The position numbers were made by a program, and so were the translations under genes. The notes below the pieces were generated by a model, which saw only the letters and a program-made list of their open reading frames with translations, searched no databases and was not told the DNA's origin. 12,395 nucleotides of DNA from assembly GCA_025965735.1 (NCBI GenBank), contig JAOPWK010000232.1, positions 1 to 12,395 of the forward strand, written 5' to 3'. Shown here one piece after another: positions 1 through 5,781 of the stretch; positions within the stretch are counted from its first letter, which is position 1, and every line of letters starts with the position of its first letter. The DNA is from Frankiales bacterium (GTDB taxonomy: Bacteria > Actinomycetota > Actinomycetes > Mycobacteriales > SCTD01).

Positions 1-457
1 GCCGCCCGCCGAGCCGCCGGCGCGCGTTCGCCGGACGCTGCGGCGCAGCACGCTGGCCGAGGCGGTCGTGGCCGCCCTCGTCGTGCTCGTCACGACCGTC
101 CTCGTCGACACCCCGCCCGCCGCCACCGCCTACGCGAAGCCGTTCTCGGTCGTCATCGAGGCCGACGACGACCTGTCCGTCCAACTCGACCTGGACAGCG
201 CCCGCGTCGGCCCCAACACCCTGCACATCTACCTGACCACCACGGGCGGCAAGGCGATCGACGTCCCGGAGGTCAACGGCCGAATCACCCGGGACGACCA
301 GTCCGTCCCGGTGCAGATCGAGCACATCAGCCTCGGCCACTACGAAGCCACGCAGAAGCTCATCGTCCCCTACGCCGGCGAATGGGACCTCGAGGTCGTC
401 ATCCGCAGCAGCGACATCCAGTCCGACACCGTCCACCAGAAGATCACCATCCGATGA
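1..457 (+). CDS. CopD-family copper resistance membrane protein, C-terminal fragment (5' end outside window)
   Basis: The reading frame is open from base 2 to a TGA at 455-457, giving about 151 residues with no proper start, so the gene begins upstream. It opens with an arginine-rich stretch and an LRRSTLAEA motif, followed by one hydrophobic helix (about 20 residues ending in VLVDTPPA), then a soluble beta-rich tail of about 110 residues. The tail contains GPNTLHIYL, a central proline/valine-rich strand region and a final GEWDLEVVIRSSD segment. This is the usual C-terminus of actinobacterial CopC-CopD or YcnJ-like fusions: a last transmembrane helix followed by an extracytoplasmic FixH/YtkA-like domain. 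Such proteins are thought to take part in copper uptake or tolerance at the membrane. The stop lies directly before the ycnI-type gene, the usual copper pairing, which strengthens the call. The fragment alone cannot show the CopC domain or copper ligands. Confidence 0.75.
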   Translation, partial: PPAEPPARVRRTLRRSTLAEAVVAALVVLVTTVLVDTPPAATAYAKPFSVVIEADDDLSVQLDLDSARVGPNTLHIYLTTTGGKAIDVPEVNGRITRDDQSVPVQIEHISLGHYEATQKLIVPYAGEWDLEVVIRSSDIQSDTVHQKITIR

Positions 458-462
458 CCCAC

Positions 463-468
463 AAGGAG
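463..468 (+). promoter_or_regulatory. Ribosome binding site that decides the ycnI start
   Basis: AAGGAG lies 6 nt before GTG 475 and inside the alternative 454 reading. It overlaps no other start and is the strongest Shine-Dalgarno in the first 2 kb, so initiation at 475 is preferred over the ATGA-coupled ATG at 454. Confidence 0.7.
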
Positions 469-474
469 ACCCTC

Positions 475-1176
475 GTGCTGCCCGCCCGTCGCCTGTCCAC
501 CGTCGCCGCCGCCGCGGCCGTCGCCCTTGTCGTCCCGCTCACCGGGATCGCGTCGGCGCACGTCACCGTCTCGGCGCCCGGCGCCACGCAGGGCGGCTAC
601 ACCAAGCTGACCTTCCGCGTCCCGAACGAGAAGCCGTCGGCCACCACCAAGCTCGAGATCGGCTTCCCGGAGGACACGCCGATCGCCTCGGTCCGCGTCA
701 AGCCGAAGGACGGCTGGACCTACGAGCTGGTCAGCACCCAACTGGCCGAGCCGCTCGACCTGCACGGCCGCGAGATCAGCGAGGTCGTCTCGCGCGTGAT
801 CTGGACGGCCACCGGTCCCGGCATCGGCGCCACGGAGTTCGACGAGTTCGAGGTCAGCGCCGGCCCGCTGCCCGAGACCGAGAAGCTCGTGTTCCCGGCG
901 CTGCAGACCTACGCCGACGGCGACACCGTGCGGTGGATCGAGGAGCCCGTCGAGGGCGCGCAGGAGCCGGAGAAGCCCGCGCCCGTCCTGGAGCTCGCGG
1001 CGCCCGACAAGGACGGCAGCCACGGCACGACGCCGCAGACGACGGTCGACGCCGAGCCAGCGGCGGCCGAGGACGCGACCACGTCGGACGGGCTGAGCAT
1101 CACGGCCCTGGTCGTCTCGCTGCTCGCGCTCGCCGCGGGCGGTGCTGCGCTCGTCCTGCGCCGCCGAACCGCCTGA
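475..1176 (+). CDS. YcnI/DUF1775 copper-binding protein, secreted with C-terminal membrane anchor
   Basis: The GTG at 475 gives 233 residues. I chose it because AAGGAG at 463-468 sits 6 nt upstream. The in-frame ATG at 454, overlapping the previous stop as ATGA, has no such site and would put the Shine-Dalgarno inside the gene. From 475 the protein starts with a classic signal peptide: LPARR, a hydrophobic core at about 9-25, and a predicted cleavage SA|H after residue 28. Histidine 29 then becomes the mature N-terminus. In B. subtilis YcnI the N-terminal histidine forms a monohistidine-brace copper site, so this placement fits function. The DUF1775 domain (about 29-170) has HVTVSAPG, a VPNE segment and conserved tryptophans. 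A low-complexity Pro/Ala/Glu linker follows, then a helix (about 205-225) and an RRR stop-transfer, so the domain is held outside the cell. It probably handles copper together with the CopD protein upstream. Confidence 0.88.
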   Translation: MLPARRLSTVAAAAAVALVVPLTGIASAHVTVSAPGATQGGYTKLTFRVPNEKPSATTKLEIGFPEDTPIASVRVKPKDGWTYELVSTQLAEPLDLHGREISEVVSRVIWTATGPGIGATEFDEFEVSAGPLPETEKLVFPALQTYADGDTVRWIEEPVEGAQEPEKPAPVLELAAPDKDGSHGTTPQTTVDAEPAAAEDATTSDGLSITALVVSLLALAAGGAALVLRRRTA

Positions 1177-1196
1177 CGCCAGACCACCGACGCGAC

Positions 1197-1231
1197 CCGC
1201 CGCGTTCGCCGCAGGCCGGCGGACGCGGCGG
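1197..1231 (+). terminator. Strong hairpin behind ycnI, probable terminator
   Basis: Bases 1197-1211 pair with 1217-1231 in a 15-bp stem around a 5-nt loop (CAGGC). The single non-Watson-Crick pair is 1206 with 1222, which is U-G on the plus-strand RNA and A-C on the other. It starts 21 nt after the ycnI stop. No U tract follows, so it would be an actinobacterial, tail-less type of terminator, or an RNA end-protecting hairpin. The length of the uninterrupted stem makes chance unlikely even at this GC content. Confidence 0.7.
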
Positions 1232-1281
1232 CTGCCGTCAGCCCGGCGTCTCGTCACAGCCTGACGCCGAGGGGCGGCAGC
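1231..1281 (+). other. Second, bulged hairpin in the gap before pafA
   Basis: Outer arms 1231-1239 and 1273-1281 pair (9 bp, one U-G at 1238/1274). After a 2-nt bulge, 1242-1243 pair with 1271-1272. After a 1-nt bulge at 1270, CGGCGTC at 1244-1250 pairs with GACGCCG at 1263-1269 around a 12-nt loop. In total about 18 pairs follow directly on the terminator-like hairpin, sharing base 1231. It may be a second terminator arm or part of a structured RNA. High GC raises the chance of accidental pairing, so the role is open. Confidence 0.5.
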
Positions 1282-1360
1282 GTCATCTGCACCAGGCCGC
1301 AACGCCCGTTCTGGCCGCTGCGCGTGGGCCGCAAGTGCTCGCACCTCGCCAGGATCGCCA

Positions 1361-1406
1361 GTGGGCCGGGTCCGCGGCTCTCAAGCCACTGATGGACTCG
1401 GCCCGC
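1361..1406 (+). other. Hairpin in the putative pafA leader
   Basis: Bases 1361-1374 pair with 1393-1406 (14 bp, with G-U pairs at 1362/1405, 1369/1398 and 1374/1393). Inside lies a small stem, GGCT 1376-1379 with AGCC 1384-1387, closed by a CTCA tetraloop. A competing pairing exists: CAGTGG at 1359-1364 with CCACTG at 1386-1391, which would dissolve the main stem. The structure lies 87 nt before the pafA GTG. It could be a leader element, a terminator or an operator; the sequence alone does not decide. Confidence 0.45.
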
Positions 1407-1492
1407 CGCCGAAGACCGTGCCAGCAGACAGGGCTGGGCTTGCCGCACTCACCCTGCAGGGCTGGACACTGTTCCGTGCGAGGCTGCCACCT

Positions 1493-2851
1493 GTGGAGCG
1501 TCGCATCTTCGGGATCGAGAACGAGTACGGCGTCACGTGCACGTTTCGCGGCCAGCGCCGGCTCTCGCCCGACGAGGTCGCGCGGTACCTCTTCCGCCGC
1601 GTCGTGAGCTGGGGCCGCAGCAGCAACGTCTTCCTGCGCAACGGCGCGCGGCTCTACCTCGATGTCGGCTCGCACCCGGAGTACGCCACCCCCGAGTGCG
1701 ACGACGCGGTCGACCTGGTCACCCACGACAAGGCCGGCGAGCGGATCCTCGAGGGGCTGCTCATGGACGCCGAGCGGCGCCTGCGCGAGGAGGGCATCGC
1801 CGGCGACATCTACCTGTTCAAGAACAACACCGACAGCGCCGGCAACTCCTACGGCTGCCACGAGAACTTCCTGGTGGGGCGGCAGGGCGAGTTCAGCCGG
1901 CTGGCCGACGTGCTCATCCCGTTCCTGGTCAGCCGGCAGATCGTGGTCGGCGCCGGCAAGGTGCTGCAGACCCCGCGCGGCGCCGTCTACTGCGTCAGCC
2001 AGCGGGCCGAGCACATCTGGGAGGGCGTCTCCAGCGCGACGACCCGCAGCCGGCCGATCATCAACACCCGCGACGAGCCGCACGCCGACGCCGAGCGGTT
2101 CCGCCGGCTGCACGTCATCGTCGGCGACAGCAACATGAACGAGTGCACGACGCTGCTCAAGATCGGTGCGACCGACCTGGTGCTGCGGATGATCGAGGCC
2201 GGCGTCGTGATGCGCGACCTCACCCTGGAGAACCCGATCCGGGCCATCCGCGAGATCAGCCACGACATCACCGGCCGGCGCAAGGTCAAGCTCGCGAACG
2301 GCCGCGAGGCCAGCGCGCTGGAGATCCAGCGGGAGTACCACTCCAAGGCCACCGACTTCATCGCTCGGCGCGGCGGCGATGCGACCGTGATGCGCGTGCT
2401 CGACCTGTGGGGCCGCACCCTCACGGCGGTGGAGACCGGCGACCTGTCCCTGGTCGACCGCGAGATCGACTGGGTGACCAAGCTGCAGATCATCGAGCGC
2501 TACCGCCTCAAGCACGACCTGCCGCTGTCCAGCCCGCGCATCGCCCAGCTCGACCTGGCCTACCACGACGTGAACCGCCGACGCGGCCTCTACTACCTGC
2601 TCGAGAGGAGCGGCGCCGTCGAGCGCGCCACGACCGACCTGCAGGTGTTCGAGGCCAAGACGCTGCCGCCGCAGACGACCCGCGCGCGGCTGCGCGGGGA
2701 GTTCATCAAGAGCGCCCAGGAGAAGCGGCGGGACTTCACCGTCGACTGGGTGCACCTCAAGCTGAACGACCAGGCGCAGCGCACGGTCCTGTGCAAGGAC
2801 CCCTTCCGTGCCGTCGACGACCGGGTCGAGAAGCTCATCGCGAGCATGTGA
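1493..2851 (+). CDS. pafA: Pup--protein ligase PafA
   Basis: PafA uses ATP to phosphorylate the C-terminal glutamate of Pup and joins it to a lysine of a target protein, marking the target for the actinobacterial proteasome. The GTG start at 1493 gives 452 residues, the same length as M. tuberculosis PafA, and begins ERRIFGIENEYGVTCTF. Glu9, a magnesium/ATP ligand, is in GIENE. Asp57, the catalytic base position, is in YLDVGSHPEY. Further family blocks follow: NNTDSAGNSYGCHEN, SQRAEHIWEGVSS, TRSRPIINTRDEPHAD, NPIRAIREISHD and, at the C-terminus, DFTVDWVHLKLNDQAQRTVLCKDPF. No key residue is missing. A weak GAGG at 1480-1483 lies 9 nt upstream. Longer readings to 1361 have no family resemblance. 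Proteasome and pup genes are not next to it; copper genes and a structured gap lie upstream, and an FKBP gene follows 12 nt downstream. Confidence 0.98.
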   Translation: MERRIFGIENEYGVTCTFRGQRRLSPDEVARYLFRRVVSWGRSSNVFLRNGARLYLDVGSHPEYATPECDDAVDLVTHDKAGERILEGLLMDAERRLREEGIAGDIYLFKNNTDSAGNSYGCHENFLVGRQGEFSRLADVLIPFLVSRQIVVGAGKVLQTPRGAVYCVSQRAEHIWEGVSSATTRSRPIINTRDEPHADAERFRRLHVIVGDSNMNECTTLLKIGATDLVLRMIEAGVVMRDLTLENPIRAIREISHDITGRRKVKLANGREASALEIQREYHSKATDFIARRGGDATVMRVLDLWGRTLTAVETGDLSLVDREIDWVTKLQIIERYRLKHDLPLSSPRIAQLDLAYHDVNRRRGLYYLLERSGAVERATTDLQVFEAKTLPPQTTRARLRGEFIKSAQEKRRDFTVDWVHLKLNDQAQRTVLCKDPFRAVDDRVEKLIASM

Positions 2852-2863
2852 AACGCTCGGCGC

Positions 2864-3235
2864 ATGACTGAGAAGCCCGACGTCCAGATCCCCGACGGCC
2901 CGCCCCCGACCGAGCTCCTCATCGAGGACCTCAGCGTGGGCGACGGCCCGGAGGCCACCTCCGGCACGACCTGCACCATGCAGTACGTCGGTGTCGCGTG
3001 GTCGGACAAGAAGCAGTTCGACGCCTCCTGGGACCGCGGCCAGCCGTTCAGCTTCGGCCTCGGCCAGGGCCAGGTCATCCAGGGGTGGGACCAGGGCGTG
3101 GCCGGCATGAAGGTCGGCGGCCGTCGCCGGCTGACGATCCCGCCGGAGCTCGGCTACGGCGCGCGCGGTGCCGGTGGCGCCATCAAGGGCGGCGAGACGC
3201 TGGTCTTCGTCGTCGACCTGCTGGCCGTCCGATAG
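2864..3235 (+). CDS. FKBP-type peptidyl-prolyl cis-trans isomerase
   Basis: This is a single-domain FKBP of 123 residues with no signal peptide, so it is cytoplasmic. It should catalyse proline isomerisation during protein folding. Compared with human FKBP12, the active-site and FK506-pocket positions are all present: Tyr41, Phe52-Asp53, Phe62, Val71-Ile72, Trp75 (in VIQGWDQGV), Tyr98 and Phe115 (in ETLVFVVDLL). The first 15 residues are a short polar, proline-rich lead. The ATG at 2864 lies 12 nt after the pafA stop without a Shine-Dalgarno. AACGCT at 2852-2857 ends 6 nt before it, an imperfect version of the leaderless arrangement seen at other starts here. One or two such FKBPs commonly accompany pafA in Actinobacteria; a direct link to pupylation is not established. 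Its stop is 10 bp from the end of the opposing cyclase gene. Confidence 0.95.
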   Translation: MTEKPDVQIPDGPPPTELLIEDLSVGDGPEATSGTTCTMQYVGVAWSDKKQFDASWDRGQPFSFGLGQGQVIQGWDQGVAGMKVGGRRRLTIPPELGYGARGAGGAIKGGETLVFVVDLLAVR

Positions 3236-3245
3236 GGATCAGCCG

Positions 3246-4715
3246 CTAGCCCCTCGGGGACGCCAGCCGGGTGGGTGTCGCCCGCCCGCGCAGCACGACC
3301 TCCTCGCCCAGCTCCCACTCGCGTCCCTCCTCGCCGGCGGCGGCCACCACGGCGCCGTCGGCGAGCACGCGTCCGGGCACGCCCTTGGCGAGCTCGGCCA
3401 GCCGCGCCGCGGTGTTCACCGGGTCGCCGATGACGGTGTACTCGAAGCGGCTCTCGGTGCCGACGTTGCCCGCGACCACCGGCCCGGCGCAGACGCCGAT
3501 CGCGGCCTGCAGGTCCAGCGTCCCGAGCCCCTTCGCCAGCGCCCGCGCCGCGGCCAGGGCGCAGCCGCCGGCGTCCTCGTGCTCCACCGGGACGCCGAAC
3601 ACGCACAGGGCGGCGTCGCCCTCGAACTTGTTCACCCAGCCGCCGCGGTCGCTGACCGCGGCGACCACGACCGCGAAGAACTCGTTGAGCCGGCGCACGA
3701 CCTCCTCCGGCGGGTGGTCCACCGCGAGGGAGGTGGAGCCGACCACGTCGACGTAGAGGACGGCCGCGTCGCGCCGCTCGCCGCCCAGGTGCACACCGCG
3801 CTCGAGCGCGAGGCGGGCGACGTCGGTGCCGACCTGGCGGCCGAACAGGTCCTGCAGGCGGGCCCGCTCGCGCAGCCCCTCCACCATGGCGTTGAACCCG
3901 GACTGCAGCTGGCCGACCTCGCTGACGTCGTCCACCGCGACGCCGATGTCCAGGCGCCCGCTGCCGACCTGGCGCAGCGCACGCGCCATCGCGCCGACCG
4001 GTTCGCTCACCGACCGCGCGGCGATGTCGACCGCGACCAGCCCGACGAGGAGCCCGACGCCCACGAGGAAGAGCACTGGCAGCGGCCCGGCCGGCTCCGC
4101 GCGGTCGTCGGGCAGCACCGCGAGGGCGACGCCCGCGAAGGGGATGCCGGTGCCGAGGGCCCAGGACAGCAGCAGCCGCCGGCGGACGCCGAGCACGACG
4201 GGGGGAGCGGCCTGGCTGCCGGTCATGGCCTCGGCGAGCAGCGGCCGGACGATCCGTTCGGCCAGCAGGTAGCAGAGCGCGCAGGTGGTGGCACCGCCCG
4301 CGGCGATGGTCACGGCGGTGTCGACGCCACCGGGGACCGAGACCGGGAGGTTGATGGCGCTGAAGACGACGACGGCGACGGCCCACAGCACGCCGTACAG
4401 CCGCACGAGCCGGGCGGGCAGGCGCAGCGTCGTGCGGCGGTCGGCCTCGTCGACCACGTGCGAGGAGCGCAGCCACCGCAGCAGCCGGCGCTGCAGCAGG
4501 ACGCTGCCGATCGTCCCGACCACCAGCGCGAGCAGCAGGTAGCCACCGGCCACCGTGACGTTGACGGCGGTGAGGCGGGCCGAGTCCGTGGCCCGGTCGG
4601 GGACGACGAAGACCAGGTAGACGAACACGACCAGCGCTCCGAGGACGTTCGAGCCGATCATCGCCAGCGACAGCCGGCCGGCGAACTGCCGGGCCAGGCG
4701 CGGGCGGTCGCTCAC
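3246..4715 (-). CDS. Membrane class III adenylate/guanylate cyclase (6TM-HAMP-CHD)
   Basis: The product (489 residues, GTG start) is predicted to make cAMP from ATP at the membrane. Six hydrophobic segments are visible at about 17-38, 53-75, 103-123, 131-152, 182-202 and 212-232, then a HAMP linker (233-288) and a catalytic domain (316-480). Metal-binding aspartates are Asp323 (YVDVVGST) and Asp367 (NKFEGDA). Lys363 is the adenine-selecting lysine, and Asn434 and Arg438 (DPVNTAAR) are the transition-state pair. The partner of the lysine, Asp in mammalian enzymes, is Thr427 (EYTVIGD). That is the class IIIb pattern and fits ATP use, so all catalytic positions are filled. The architecture matches M. 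tuberculosis Rv1318c-Rv1320c and Rv3645. Its start overlaps the DUF3866 stop by 4 bp (4712-4715), so the two are translationally coupled. What the membrane part senses is unknown. Confidence 0.93.
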   Translation of the reverse strand: MSDRPRLARQFAGRLSLAMIGSNVLGALVVFVYLVFVVPDRATDSARLTAVNVTVAGGYLLLALVVGTIGSVLLQRRLLRWLRSSHVVDEADRRTTLRLPARLVRLYGVLWAVAVVVFSAINLPVSVPGGVDTAVTIAAGGATTCALCYLLAERIVRPLLAEAMTGSQAAPPVVLGVRRRLLLSWALGTGIPFAGVALAVLPDDRAEPAGPLPVLFLVGVGLLVGLVAVDIAARSVSEPVGAMARALRQVGSGRLDIGVAVDDVSEVGQLQSGFNAMVEGLRERARLQDLFGRQVGTDVARLALERGVHLGGERRDAAVLYVDVVGSTSLAVDHPPEEVVRRLNEFFAVVVAAVSDRGGWVNKFEGDAALCVFGVPVEHEDAGGCALAAARALAKGLGTLDLQAAIGVCAGPVVAGNVGTESRFEYTVIGDPVNTAARLAELAKGVPGRVLADGAVVAAAGEEGREWELGEEVVLRGRATPTRLASPRG

Positions 4716-5755
4716 GGCAGCAGCCCCGCGGCATGGCGGCCTGCGGCAGCGGCGGCGACGAACGCCACCGGGTCGTCCGCCAGGCCGCGCCCCATGGAGG
4801 ACAGCAGTCGGGACCACGGCTCCAGCACCGCGCGCAGGTCCGCGTCCTCGACCTCCACGAGCCGGTGCCGGGCGAAGGCCGCAGCGTCCACTGCGCCCGC
4901 CCGGGAGGCGGGCACCACGACGTCCGCGGGTGCCAGGGCGACGCGCCCGTACGCCGTCATGCTGTGGTGGCTCACCCCGCGGTGCCGCGGCCGGGGATCG
5001 GCCTCCGACATGCGCAGCACCGCAACGGGTCGTCCACCGACGGCCGCGGCGGCGTTGACGGCCTCGCCGGCGGCCACCCCGGAGAAGCCCCAGGAGGTGC
5101 CCGTCCCGAGGTTGCCCGGTCCCTGCGTGACGACCACGACCTCGGCGTCCTGCACGCGCACTGCCGCCAGCAGGCCGCTGTGCAGGCTGACCGCCTCCAG
5201 GTCGCCGCCGAACGCCTGCCCGACGGTGACCGTGCCGACCAGCCGCTCCCGCAGCAGGCTCACCGTCCGGCTGAACCAGAGCGGCAACGCCCCGCCGTCG
5301 GTCATGACGTACGAGACGCGCGTCGCCGGCCGGGCGGCCAGCACGCCGGCCAGCACCGCCGGCAGCGAGCTGTGCAGGTCGGCGACGACCACCGGCGTGC
5401 CGGGCAGCGGCTCCGCTGCCGCGAGCAGGGCGTGGCTGGGGGAGTCCTGCTCGTCCGCGCCCAGCACCACGGCCTGCAGCGGCGTGTAGCGCGCCTTGAC
5501 CAGGTGCCCCGGCCCCTCGGCGTCCGGCGGCAGCCGGTCCGGCAGGGCGACCACCAGCGCGTAGCCGCCGGTCCCCAGACCGAGGTCCAAGGCGCCCACG
5601 TTGAGCAGCACGGCGTCCCCGACGAGCGGCTGCCCGACCAGCGGCGGATGGGCCAGCGCACGCACCGTCTCGCCGTCGACGACGACGTCCAGCTCCTGGC
5701 TGCCGGACCAGGAACGGCCCAGCGCGGCGACCGTGCCGCGCCGCCAACGGATCAT
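4712..5755 (-). CDS. DUF3866 family protein
   Basis: This 347-residue protein has no signal peptide or clear membrane helix. It begins MIRWRRGTV and carries the blocks I associate with DUF3866: VGDAVLLNV with GLGTGGYALVVA (about 46-70), YVMTDGGALP (149-158), QGPGNLGTGT with GFSG (211-226) and SEADPRPRHRGVSHHS (250-265). The histidine-rich HRGVSHHS and the glycine loops look like a binding or catalytic site, but no function is established to my knowledge. Members occur in Actinobacteria and Firmicutes. The ATG is at 5755 and a TAGCCT element stands 6 nt upstream on the same strand, so the message is probably leaderless. It is the first gene of a two-gene operon with the membrane cyclase and is divergent from pafB, with 23 bp between the two start codons. 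Confidence 0.85.
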   Translation of the reverse strand: MIRWRRGTVAALGRSWSGSQELDVVVDGETVRALAHPPLVGQPLVGDAVLLNVGALDLGLGTGGYALVVALPDRLPPDAEGPGHLVKARYTPLQAVVLGADEQDSPSHALLAAAEPLPGTPVVVADLHSSLPAVLAGVLAARPATRVSYVMTDGGALPLWFSRTVSLLRERLVGTVTVGQAFGGDLEAVSLHSGLLAAVRVQDAEVVVVTQGPGNLGTGTSWGFSGVAAGEAVNAAAAVGGRPVAVLRMSEADPRPRHRGVSHHSMTAYGRVALAPADVVVPASRAGAVDAAAFARHRLVEVEDADLRAVLEPWSRLLSSMGRGLADDPVAFVAAAAAGRHAAGLLP

Positions 5756-5781
5756 CCGCGCAGGCTAACGTCGCGCGGATG
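5753..5781. promoter_or_regulatory. Divergent leaderless promoter pair between DUF3866 and pafB
   Basis: On the plus strand, TAACGT at 5766-5771 ends 7 nt before the pafB ATG at 5779. On the minus strand, TAGCCT (complement of 5762-5767) ends 6 nt before the DUF3866 ATG at 5755. Both fit the -10 consensus TANNNT at the distance expected when transcription starts at or next to the start codon, and they share the TA at 5766-5767. Bases 5753-5761 are the exact reverse complement of 5773-5781, so both starts read GCGCGGATG. No clear -35 element is seen on either side. RNA polymerase could occupy only one of the two at a time. Confidence 0.6.

Larger units (their letters stand above)
1177..1492. 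other. 316-bp gap between ycnI and pafA, rich in long inverted repeats
   Basis: I see no convincing gene here on either strand. Open frames that cross it are shadows without family resemblance. What it does hold is three substantial inverted repeats (1197-1231, 1231-1281, 1361-1406; listed separately). The stretch 1282-1360 shows only short repeats. No clear TANNNT element stands at the usual distance from the pafA start. TTGCCG at 1440-1445 and CACTGT at 1467-1472 could be promoter parts, but their spacing (21 nt) is poor. The gap must contain the end of the copper operon and probably the pafA promoter and leader. Confidence 0.75.

Noticed and set aside
370..1344. Long minus-strand open frame opposite ycnI
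   Set aside because: Arg/Ala/Gly-rich composition without family motifs; it mirrors the GC-rich third codon positions of the real gene.
1440..1472. Promoter TTGCCG...CACTGT before pafA
   Set aside because: Spacing of 21 nt and a poor -10; too weak to list as a feature.
1361..1492. N-terminal extension of PafA
   Set aside because: Family length and the conserved ERRIFGIE start point to GTG 1493; the added 44 codons show no conservation and cross the leader hairpin.
1283..2755. 490-codon minus-strand open frame opposite pafA
   Set aside because: It lies antisense to an unmistakable PafA, is low in complexity and has no recognisable domain.
3168..5489. 773-codon plus-strand open frame opposite the cyclase and DUF3866 genes
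   Set aside because: The minus-strand frames carry clear cyclase and DUF3866 motifs; this one is a compositional shadow.
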